Origin: Marinospirillum sp.
GTDB lineage: Bacteria; Pseudomonadota; Gammaproteobacteria; Pseudomonadales; Halomonadaceae
Assembly: GCA_007116195.1 (NCBI GenBank)
Contig: SKIX01000133.1
Coordinates: 1 to 5,665 of the forward strand
DNA length: 5,665 nucleotides
Reading direction: 5' to 3'
The notes under the pieces are model-generated. The model ran no database searches and was not told the DNA's origin. It saw only the letters and a program-made list of their open reading frames with translations. Shown piece by piece: positions 1-4,890 of this stretch (the first letter of the stretch is position 1; each line of letters opens with the position of its first letter). The translations under genes were made by a program, and so were the position numbers.

Positions 1-170
1 ACCACCACCAAGCCAAAAAACACTAGAGGATTAATTAAATCGCCCCGGCGGCGCACCTGAAGACGCCATTCACGTGCCAACGCAGCTAAAAAGACAGCTA
101 GCAGCCCAGGTAAGTTCGACTTTTTTTTATCGAGGCGACAAAAAGCCACACCTTGATCTTGCTTATGCAT
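1..170 (-). CDS. ccmB: CcmB, haem exporter membrane subunit (N-terminal part, cut by window edge)
   Basis: CcmB is the integral membrane subunit of the CcmAB ABC transporter. In cytochrome c maturation (System I), CcmAB powers release of holo-CcmE from CcmC/CcmD in the inner membrane. Only the first 56 codons are visible. After a polar start, a hydrophobic stretch leads into AREWRLQVRRRGDLINPLVF; the Arg-rich segment followed by NPL-FF is the typical CcmB N-terminus. The start is the ATG at 168-170. It has a good AAGGTG ribosome site at 177-182 that overlaps the ccmA stop, and it lies 10 bases after ccmA, as expected for a coupled operon. Family members usually begin nearer the hydrophobic segment, so about 15-18 extra polar residues are present; the GTG at 147-149 is a less likely alternative start. 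A run of eight A (minus strand, 121-128) falls in codons 15-17. Identity is seen from sequence; the rest of the gene is outside the window. Confidence 0.85.
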   Translation of the reverse strand, partial: MHKQDQGVAFCRLDKKKSNLPGLLAVFLAALAREWRLQVRRRGDLINPLVFFGLVV

Positions 171-180
171 GAGCTACACC

Positions 181-828
181 TTACGCCTGAGGGGGCGCTA
201 ATTGAATTTTTTGCAGCCCTTGCAAGGACTCCAGTGCATGATGACTGGTCAAAATAACCGCCCCTCCTTCAGCAGCATGGTCTGCTAACAGACGCTCCAT
301 AGCCGCAACACCGCTCTTATCTAAAGCGGTAAAAGGCTCATCCAGCATCCATAGGGGCCGTTGTGTAAATAGCAAGCGCGCTAGAGCAACTCGTCGTTTT
401 TGTCCTGCTGACAGCTGATGACAGGGCTGATCTTCAAACCCCCTTAAGCCGACGCGATCCAACGCACTTTCCAAGCGTTCTTCGTCATCAAAACCATCTA
501 AAGCAGCAAACCAGTGTAAGTTTTCCAGAGGTGTCAGCTCAGCTTTGATGCCCGCTAGATGCCCAATAAAAACCAGCGATTGGTTAAAATCATCACGACA
601 GGCCTCTAAAGGCTGCCCTTGCCAAAAAAGCTGACCTGCAGTGGCAGGCAAAAAGCCAGCCAGAACTCGCATAAGGCTGGTTTTGCCAACACCATTGGGG
701 CCTTCTAGCTGAAGTAATTCGCCAGCTTGAACGCTAAAGCTAAGATCAGAAAATAGCAGGCGCTCATCCCTTTCACAGGCCAGGTGTTCAACGGCAAGAA
801 GCGGTGGAGCTGTAGCAGAGGTCAACAT
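181..828 (-). CDS. ccmA: CcmA, ATP-binding subunit of cytochrome c maturation ABC transporter
   Basis: Cytoplasmic ATPase that energises the CcmAB(CD) complex during haem delivery to apocytochromes c through CcmE. The 215-residue protein is a single ABC domain of the family's normal size (about 200-215). Visible motifs are Walker A GPNGVGKTS (43-51), signature LSAGQ with KRRVALARL following (139-152), Walker B LWMLDEP (159-165), D-loop TALD (167-170) and the switch histidine in TSHH (196). The segment GHLAGIKAELT near 89-99 matches the CcmA-specific region after the Q-loop, where many relatives have GHQPGIK; the Q is not evident here. The start at ATG 826-828 is preceded only by a weak purine run (AAGAAAAC), so translation initiation looks modest. 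ccmB follows after 10 bases. Upstream, across a 107-base spacer, the fliK-like gene runs the other way. Assignment to CcmA rather than another ABC ATPase rests on the short single-domain form, the motif context and the CcmB start immediately downstream. Confidence 0.95.
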   Translation of the reverse strand: MLTSATAPPLLAVEHLACERDERLLFSDLSFSVQAGELLQLEGPNGVGKTSLMRVLAGFLPATAGQLFWQGQPLEACRDDFNQSLVFIGHLAGIKAELTPLENLHWFAALDGFDDEERLESALDRVGLRGFEDQPCHQLSAGQKRRVALARLLFTQRPLWMLDEPFTALDKSGVAAMERLLADHAAEGGAVILTSHHALESLQGLQKIQLAPPQA

Positions 829-886
829 TAAAAAGTTTTCTTAGTAAAAAGAGTGTTCAAAAGAGAAGCACACTTTACTATGATCC

Positions 887-895
887 TGCTATAAC
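887..895 (+). promoter_or_regulatory. Candidate extended -10 promoter for the fliK-like/flhX operon
   Basis: TG at 887-888, one base, then TATAAC at 890-895 gives an extended -10 element with five of six consensus bases. No good -35 is present at the right distance (positions 867-872 read AGCACA), as is common for extended -10 promoters. Transcription would start near 902, leaving a leader of about 34 bases before the fliK-like ATG. I saw no clear sigma-28 (GCCGATAA) or sigma-54 (GG-N10-GC) element in the spacer 829-935, and no convincing promoter for ccmA on the other strand. Confidence 0.35.
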
Positions 896-935
896 TACCA
901 GATAACCCCAAGCGGTTAACTTATGGAGATCCAGT

Positions 936-2591
936 ATGCAAGGGCTGCCAGCCACCAGCACCCACCGCAGTGAAGCAGCAACTCAAGCGACTCAGCAAGC
1001 ACTCAGAGGCGTAGCCACCGAAAGCCGCTCTCCTTTAGGCAGCGGGCAAACAGCTAATGCTCAAGTTATAAATAGCGAAGCAGCGAGAGAGGGTCAGGGT
1101 TATCGCGTTCAAGTTCAGCTAACTAGTGGTGAGCAGCTCACTTTACGGATGGACCGCCCCCTTGCTGAGGGCCAAACCCTGCAGCTTACGGGCCGTGGCG
1201 AACAACAGGTCGATCTGCGCTTAACCCAGCCAGCTGCCCAACTTCAGCAGCTTACCCAACAACTCAACCAGCTTATGAGCCAGCTACCCGGGTTTAATGC
1301 ACGACCTGCAACCAGTTCCAGTTTGCCGCTAACGCCGGGGCAAAACCTTTTTGCACAAGTCACTGGCAGCCAAAGCCTGCCTGCCACAACAACTCAACCA
1401 GCTGGCTCCCAGTTTCAAGTTCAACTGCTAACGCCATCTGGACAACATTTAACACTGATCACTGACCGCCCTCTGCAACCAGGGCAGCAAGTTCAGGTTA
1501 GTCGCCTTGATTCCAGCCTCAATCTGGAAATCAAACCCTTATCACAACAGGCAACTCAATTACTGAGCTACTTACAAGCACTGCAGCCTGCTGCGACTCA
1601 GACCAGCAGTCGCTCTGATACCAGCCTGCAGAGCTTGCTTCAGGCAGCTAGCGCCCAGCTTCGCCAGGCCTTGCCACGCCAAGCTCCACTGCAGCAACCT
1701 TTACAGCAACTGAGTCAGCTCGTCAGACAACTGCCGAGCACCCCTCCCGCAAGCCAGCCACCAATAACCCCAAGCAATCTGACCAGTCGTCTAACAGCCG
1801 CCTTAACGACCAGCAGCGCCCCTGCATTTCATCCGGCTACTCAGAGTACACCGAGCTTAAGAGAGCATCTCACCAGCCTTTTGCAGCTTATACCCCAGGG
1901 CAACCGACCTCCGAGTGCTCAGCAGTTGCAAACCTTTATCCCTTTTAGCGGCCTTTTATTAGAAGCTAATTTAGTACGCGGCGTACAAACAAGCGCTCAA
2001 CAAGGTGATTTAAAACTGCTGCTACAGCAAGCTAGCGCACAGCTAAGAGCAAGCAGTAGCACAGCAAACAACCCCAGCCAACAACAGCTTAATCAGCAAG
2101 TCCAGCAGCAACTGCAAACAGCTCAAGCTCGTATACAGGTGCTGCAACAAGCAAGCTTACAGGCCACCCAGTCTAGTTATGAGCGCGGTCAACCAGGGCA
2201 AATCCTGCAAATGGATTTACCTTATAGTGTGCGGGGTGAATGGTTTCAGGCACAACTTGAAATTCGCCGTTGGATTAACGAAAAGGATGCCGAAGCTGCG
2301 GCTGAAGAAGCCTCTAAAAAAACCCGTAGCTGGGAAGTACAGCTCAGCTTTGATTTAAAGAACTGGGGTAAACTCCATACACGACTTAAACTAACTGGGG
2401 TACAGCTAAAAGCTGACCTCTGGATAGAAGCGGCCGAGTCCTTTGCTGCCTTCCAGCAAGAAACTGAACTGCTAGAAGCCAGGTTAAGACGTCTCGGCGC
2501 TGAAGTTGAGAGCTTTACCTGCCACCTGGGCAAGCCTCCTGAAACCCGAGGCCAGCGCTCCAGTGAGCAAATTATCGACACGGAGATTTAA
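936..2591 (+). CDS. FliK-like flagellar hook-length control family protein
   Basis: FliK-type proteins are secreted rulers that measure hook length and trigger the export switch through the cytoplasmic domain of FlhB. This 551-residue protein has the expected layout: a long low-complexity front and a compact C-terminal domain (about 425-535). That domain is rich in beta strands, with Trp at 436, 446, 466, 477 and 496, and has the Flg_hook pattern WGKLHTRLKLTG...LKADLWIE followed by a Leu/Glu/Arg helix. About 90 residues are Gln (16%) and the only Cys is at 529. Two copies of a small beta module lie at about 34-97 and 132-200. A decamer LLQ(A/Q)ASAQLR occurs at 234-243 and 362-371. The start at ATG 936 has GGAG at 925-928, seven bases upstream. 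flhX begins on the very next base, which strongly supports a role in export switching. It may be a second FliK-like paralogue rather than the main hook ruler, since the major flagellar genes are not here; that is inference, so no symbol is given. Confidence 0.82.
   Translation: MQGLPATSTHRSEAATQATQQALRGVATESRSPLGSGQTANAQVINSEAAREGQGYRVQVQLTSGEQLTLRMDRPLAEGQTLQLTGRGEQQVDLRLTQPAAQLQQLTQQLNQLMSQLPGFNARPATSSSLPLTPGQNLFAQVTGSQSLPATTTQPAGSQFQVQLLTPSGQHLTLITDRPLQPGQQVQVSRLDSSLNLEIKPLSQQATQLLSYLQALQPAATQTSSRSDTSLQSLLQAASAQLRQALPRQAPLQQPLQQLSQLVRQLPSTPPASQPPITPSNLTSRLTAALTTSSAPAFHPATQSTPSLREHLTSLLQLIPQGNRPPSAQQLQTFIPFSGLLLEANLVRGVQTSAQQGDLKLLLQQASAQLRASSSTANNPSQQQLNQQVQQQLQTAQARIQVLQQASLQATQSSYERGQPGQILQMDLPYSVRGEWFQAQLEIRRWINEKDAEAAAEEASKKTRSWEVQLSFDLKNWGKLHTRLKLTGVQLKADLWIEAAESFAAFQQETELLEARLRRLGAEVESFTCHLGKPPETRGQRSSEQIIDTEI
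1035..1226 (+). repeat. Internal protein repeat in the FliK-like protein, copy 1
   Basis: Residues 34-97. This module aligns with residues 132-200. The opening L-x-x-G-Q-x-x-x-A-Q-V pattern is shared (34-44 against 132-142). The core, residues 56-84 against 160-188, aligns without gaps with 14 of 29 identities, including SG, LTL, DRPL and GQ. The DNA of the two copies has diverged, so this is an old duplication and not a recent slippage product. Confidence 0.6.
1329..1535 (+). repeat. Internal protein repeat in the FliK-like protein, copy 2
   Basis: Residues 132-200, the second copy of the module at residues 34-97. It carries about six extra residues between the opening L-T-P-G-Q...A-Q-V strand and the core. 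Both copies end in alternating hydrophobic strands and are followed by a Gln/Leu-rich helical stretch (about 101-118 and 203-216). This suggests a tandem unit of small beta domain plus helix. Confidence 0.6.
2581..2585 (+). promoter_or_regulatory. Ribosome binding site of flhX inside the end of the fliK-like gene
   Basis: CGGAG ends six bases before the flhX ATG and lies within the last codons of the fliK-like gene. The upstream stop TAA (2589-2591) directly abuts the ATG (2592-2594). The layout fixes the flhX start and points to translational coupling, so the two proteins are probably made in linked amounts. Confidence 0.7.
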
Positions 2592-2879
2592 ATGCGCTTT
2601 AAGCAAACCAAGCGACCGCCACGCAAAGCTATGGCACTTGCCTATGATGGCTTGGGCGCTCCGCGGCTTACGGCAAAAGGCACCGCTGCCATAGCAGAAA
2701 AGATTATTCAGATTGCTGAAGAAACAGGGGTTCCCTTGTACGAAGATGCCCAACTTGCAGCTGCTTTAGCGCATTTAGAGCTAGGGGATGAGATTCCTGA
2801 GCTTTTATATATGGCTATTGCCGAAGTTTTAGCTTTCGTTTATGACCTGGATACCCTTAAGCGCAAGACGGGGCACTAA
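2592..2879 (+). CDS. flhX: FlhX, stand-alone homologue of the FlhB cytoplasmic domain (EscU/YscU/HrcU family)
   Basis: FlhB is the membrane switch protein of the flagellar type III export gate; its C-terminal cytoplasmic part decides when export changes from hook to filament proteins. This 95-residue protein matches only that part. It has MALAYDG (14-20), APRLTAKG (23-30), an Ala/Ile helix, VPLYED (47-52), LGDEIPELLY (64-73) and AIAEVLAFVYDL (75-86), which are the core blocks of the family. There are no transmembrane segments. The self-cleavage motif NPTH that precedes this region in FlhB is absent; the equivalent place reads RPPRKAMAL, so the protein begins about where the cleaved fragment of FlhB would. 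It follows the fliK-like gene with no gap and converges on the DUF2802 gene with a 4-base overlap of stop codons. Helicobacter and Bacillus have comparable stand-alone FlhB-domain proteins (HP1575, YlqH). Its exact role here is inferred. Confidence 0.9.
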   Translation: MRFKQTKRPPRKAMALAYDGLGAPRLTAKGTAAIAEKIIQIAEETGVPLYEDAQLAAALAHLELGDEIPELLYMAIAEVLAFVYDLDTLKRKTGH

Positions 2880-3316
2880 TTGATCGAGTAGTGCTCTTCT
2901 TGTTTAGGTGCTTCTCTTTGTGTTTTAAGCTCACTGTGCACCAGCACAATCAACTCAGCTTCCACTCGCGCCAGGCCACAGTTGCTGACCAAGTCATCCA
3001 CACTGGCACCCATTTCAACCAGACGCACTGCATAGGCATAAGGCAAACTGCCTGGGTCGCGCTGCTCCATTTCCATTTGCCGCTCAACAGTAGAGTTTAA
3101 ACGCTTCTCCACTTCGACTAGCCGGTGACCCATACCTATAGCACCACTGCCCATTGCATGGCTTTCATTACGCAAGGCTTTGATCAGTAGGTGCGATTCC
3201 TGGCGTACTTCTTCAACTTGCCGCTTTAACTTACGAATATGGGCAAAAGCAAGAAAACCCAGCCCCAAGGCCAGGATTCCAAGTAGCACAGCAAGCGTTT
3301 CAATTAAAGAAGGCAT
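2876..3316 (-). CDS. DUF2802 family membrane-anchored coiled-coil protein
   Basis: A 146-residue protein of unknown function, commonly found directly downstream of cheW in polar-flagellated gammaproteobacteria. It has one N-terminal membrane segment (about 4-26, rich in Leu, Ala and Gly), then a basic patch HIRKLKRQ that would sit in the cytoplasm. A charged helical, probably coiled-coil stretch follows (about 28-85). The C-terminal DUF2802 block (about 92-126, with YAYAVRLVEMGAS, DDLVSNCGL and EAELI) looks like a short helix-turn-helix fold. An upstream TTG (3317-3319) is in frame, but the ATG at 3314-3316 is the more likely start; it lies five bases after the cheW stop. No strong ribosome site is seen, so translation probably depends on cheW. 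The 3' end overlaps flhX on the opposite strand by four bases. A role in the polar chemotaxis/flagellar machinery is suggested only by its neighbours. Confidence 0.85.
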   Translation of the reverse strand: MPSLIETLAVLLGILALGLGFLAFAHIRKLKRQVEEVRQESHLLIKALRNESHAMGSGAIGMGHRLVEVEKRLNSTVERQMEMEQRDPGSLPYAYAVRLVEMGASVDDLVSNCGLARVEAELIVLVHSELKTQREAPKQEEHYSIN

Positions 3317-3321
3317 CAAGC

Positions 3322-3810
3322 TTAGAGAGCGGCTAGCTCAGACCACTCTTCGTCAGTCATCATTTTATTCAGCTCAACCAGAATGAGTAGCTCACCATTC
3401 TTATTGCACACGCCCTGAATGAACTTCGCACTTTCCTCATTACCGACATTAGGAGCTGTTTCGATTTCAGACTGCTTGAGATAAACCACTTCAGCAACTG
3501 AGTCGACCATGATACCAACCACTTGTTGATCGGCTTCTATAATCATAATACGAGTTGCATCGGTCACTTCGCCAGGCATCAAACCAAAGCGCTGACGGGT
3601 ATCGATTACAGTGACTACATTACCGCGCAGGTTGATGATACCCAGTACATAGTCAGGAGCACCAGGCACGGGGGCTATCTCGGTATAACGCAGCACCTCT
3701 TGAACCATCATCACGTTAATACCGTAGGTTTCTTCGGCTAAACGAAAGGTAACGTACTGGAGTACTGGATCTGAGGCACTTTCAGCCTGAATTTTTTGCG
3801 GGCTAGACAT
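3322..3810 (-). CDS. cheW: CheW, chemotaxis coupling protein
   Basis: Cytoplasmic adaptor that links methyl-accepting chemotaxis receptors to the histidine kinase CheA in the signalling array. The 162 residues form one CheW domain (about 16-155) after a short polar tail. Diagnostic blocks are QYVTFRLAEETYGI (18-31), VQEVLRY (36-42), the loop PVPGAPDYVLGIINLRG (48-63) with the conserved Arg at 62 involved in receptor/CheA contacts, VIDTRQRFGL (68-77), GIMVDSVAEV (99-108) and FIQGVC...LLILVELNKM (130-150). Length and order are normal for the family. The start at ATG 3808-3810 has AAGGA seven bases upstream. The DUF2802 gene follows after five bases. Upstream, parP ends 96 bases away with a likely terminator between them, so cheW may have its own promoter or depend on readthrough. 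Confidence 0.97.
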   Translation of the reverse strand: MSSPQKIQAESASDPVLQYVTFRLAEETYGINVMMVQEVLRYTEIAPVPGAPDYVLGIINLRGNVVTVIDTRQRFGLMPGEVTDATRIMIIEADQQVVGIMVDSVAEVVYLKQSEIETAPNVGNEESAKFIQGVCNKNGELLILVELNKMMTDEEWSELAAL

Positions 3811-3830
3811 GGTTAAATCCTTCAGTTCTG

Positions 3831-3847
3831 ATGGGGTAACTACCCAT
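3831..3847 (-). promoter_or_regulatory. Inverted repeat / leader hairpin upstream of cheW
   Basis: On the minus strand ATGGGTA is followed by two bases and TACCCCAT, giving a seven-pair stem with one bulged C. It ends 20 bases before the cheW ATG and just upstream of the AAGGA ribosome site. It has no T tract, so it is not a terminator. It could be an mRNA leader hairpin or a small operator. The evidence is only the symmetry. Confidence 0.35.
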
Positions 3848-3852
3848 GAAAC

Positions 3853-3858
3853 ATTATG
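3853..3858 (-). promoter_or_regulatory. Weak candidate -10 element for cheW
   Basis: CATAAT on the minus strand matches five of six bases of a sigma-70 -10 box and lies downstream of the parP terminator. A start near 3845 would place the 3831-3847 hairpin at the extreme 5' end of the mRNA. The -35 side is poor: TTGCCT at 3872-3877 is only 13 bases away, and TTGACC at 3886-3891 is too far at 27. Confidence 0.22.
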
Positions 3859-3875
3859 CTAATACACCTGGAGGC

Positions 3876-3908
3876 AAAAAAACAGGGTCAACTGCTTAGC
3901 TTAACCCT
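3876..3908 (-). terminator. Probable intrinsic terminator after parP
   Basis: On the minus strand AGGGTTAA (3901-3908) pairs with TTGACCCT (3884-3891), eight pairs including one G-T, around a nine-base loop. One C-to-G step is followed by seven T (3876-3882). The stem begins inside the parP stop codon. The AT-rich half weakens it, so partial readthrough into cheW is plausible. On the plus strand there is no T tract, so it acts in one direction only. Confidence 0.68.
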
Positions 3909-4890
3909 AAGCATCCAGCTCTTTCAAAGCACTGAGGTTGGCAGGCTCCATTTGACCATGACCTTCCTTCAGTAGGCGGTCAAAAGCCGCCACATCTATT
4001 AATGCGCACATATGATCAATGACTGTACCAGCCAACCAAGGCCGCTTGCCTAGAGAGGTTCGCCAGCGCACTTGATCAGTTTGCAGTGAAATTGAGCGAT
4101 CAACTTCATTGCAAGCCAGACCCCACACACTATTATGGATTCTAATAATCAGCTTATAAGGTTCAGGATTTTTTTCAATCAGTGCTGGTGGTAAAACCCA
4201 CTGTGCAGTATCCACCATGCACACATTCATGTCATTAGAGCGCACCATACCCATAAACCAGTCTGGTTGCCCAAAAAGTGGCGTTGGCTCTTTATCAACC
4301 TTAATAATGCCACCTAGCTCGACCAAAGGCACAGCCAAAGTCAACCCTTTCACTTTAAACAGCAAGCACTCAAATCGCTCCTGAGCCCAAACTGGACGAC
4401 CATTTTTCCAGCCTGGCGGTGAAGGAGGCTGGTCTGCATCAGGAACTTGCCCTTCAATCACTTGAGGCTCAACCACCGGAGGTGCTTCAGGCTCTGGATC
4501 AGCTTCCGCCACCAGCGGCTGGGCTAAGTCTTCTGCCTGGGATGCTTCTTGAACTATTTCTGGTTCAGTTTGTAGCTCAGGGGCGGTCACCTCAGTTTGA
4601 GGTTCAGGCACTTCTTCAGGTGCTAGCTGTAATTCCGGCATTAACACTTGAGGGCCTGGGTTAGCCTCTTGCAGGGCTACTTGTGGCCTTGTCGCCGCTG
4701 GCTGCTGCTGACGGGCTTGTTCAAGAGCATCGCTTAGGTGGCGGCCTTGGAAGGACTCTTCACGAGCAGCAGGCGGTGGCTCAGCAGTATTAGCAAAGGG
4801 ATCGCTAAGATCTTCATCCTGAGCATCATCACTTAGCAAAGCTTCCAGATAGCCTTCTATCGCTTGCTGAGGGGTTTCATGCCAGCTCAT
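3907..4890 (-). CDS. parP: ParP-like protein: acidic proline-rich linker plus C-terminal CheW-like domain
   Basis: ParP, first described in Vibrio, works with the ATPase ParC to recruit and hold chemotaxis arrays at the cell pole. Its C-terminal CheW-like domain binds CheA and receptors. The 327 residues here show a short N-terminal helix (about 6-20), a long disordered acidic Pro/Glu/Gln-rich linker (about 21-160), and a CheW-like domain (about 170-308). That domain includes RFECLLFKVKGLTLAVPL (172-189), LGGIIKV, the PDWFMGMVRS loop (209-218), LIIRIHNSVWGLACNEVD (247-264) and WLAGTVIDHMCALIDV (285-300). The first 161 residues contain no Lys. Two similar decamers, PELQLAPEEV (85-94) and PELQTEPEIV (104-113), suggest linker growth by duplication. 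The ATG at 4888-4890 overlaps the parC stop in ATGA and has AAGGGGG upstream, so the pair is translationally coupled. A likely terminator starts in its stop codon. The name relies on domain order and on following parC. Confidence 0.87.
   Translation of the reverse strand: MSWHETPQQAIEGYLEALLSDDAQDEDLSDPFANTAEPPPAAREESFQGRHLSDALEQARQQQPAATRPQVALQEANPGPQVLMPELQLAPEEVPEPQTEVTAPELQTEPEIVQEASQAEDLAQPLVAEADPEPEAPPVVEPQVIEGQVPDADQPPSPPGWKNGRPVWAQERFECLLFKVKGLTLAVPLVELGGIIKVDKEPTPLFGQPDWFMGMVRSNDMNVCMVDTAQWVLPPALIEKNPEPYKLIIRIHNSVWGLACNEVDRSISLQTDQVRWRTSLGKRPWLAGTVIDHMCALIDVAAFDRLLKEGHGQMEPANLSALKELDA

Noticed and set aside
829..935. Sigma-28 or sigma-54 flagellar promoter in the divergent spacer
   Set aside because: I could not find GCCGATAA-like or GG-N10-GC spaced elements; only an extended -10 type element was seen.
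2246..2581. 111-codon open frame on the minus strand inside the fliK-like gene
   Set aside because: It lies wholly antisense to the conserved C-terminal domain, its product is Ser/Arg-rich with no recognisable domain, and it is best explained as a shadow of the Gln/Ala-rich coding strand.
2484..2753. 89-codon minus-strand frame across the fliK-like/flhX junction
   Set aside because: It is antisense to two well-supported genes, shows no family features, and has no separate promoter or ribosome site.
3884..3908. Stem acting as a terminator on the plus strand as well
   Set aside because: The plus-strand 3' side of the stem is followed by AAGCATCC and not a T tract, and no plus-strand gene ends nearby.
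4419..4664. 81-codon plus-strand frame opposite the ParP linker
   Set aside because: Its Leu/Pro/Gln-rich product mirrors the low-complexity linker on the other strand; no domain or ribosome site supports it.
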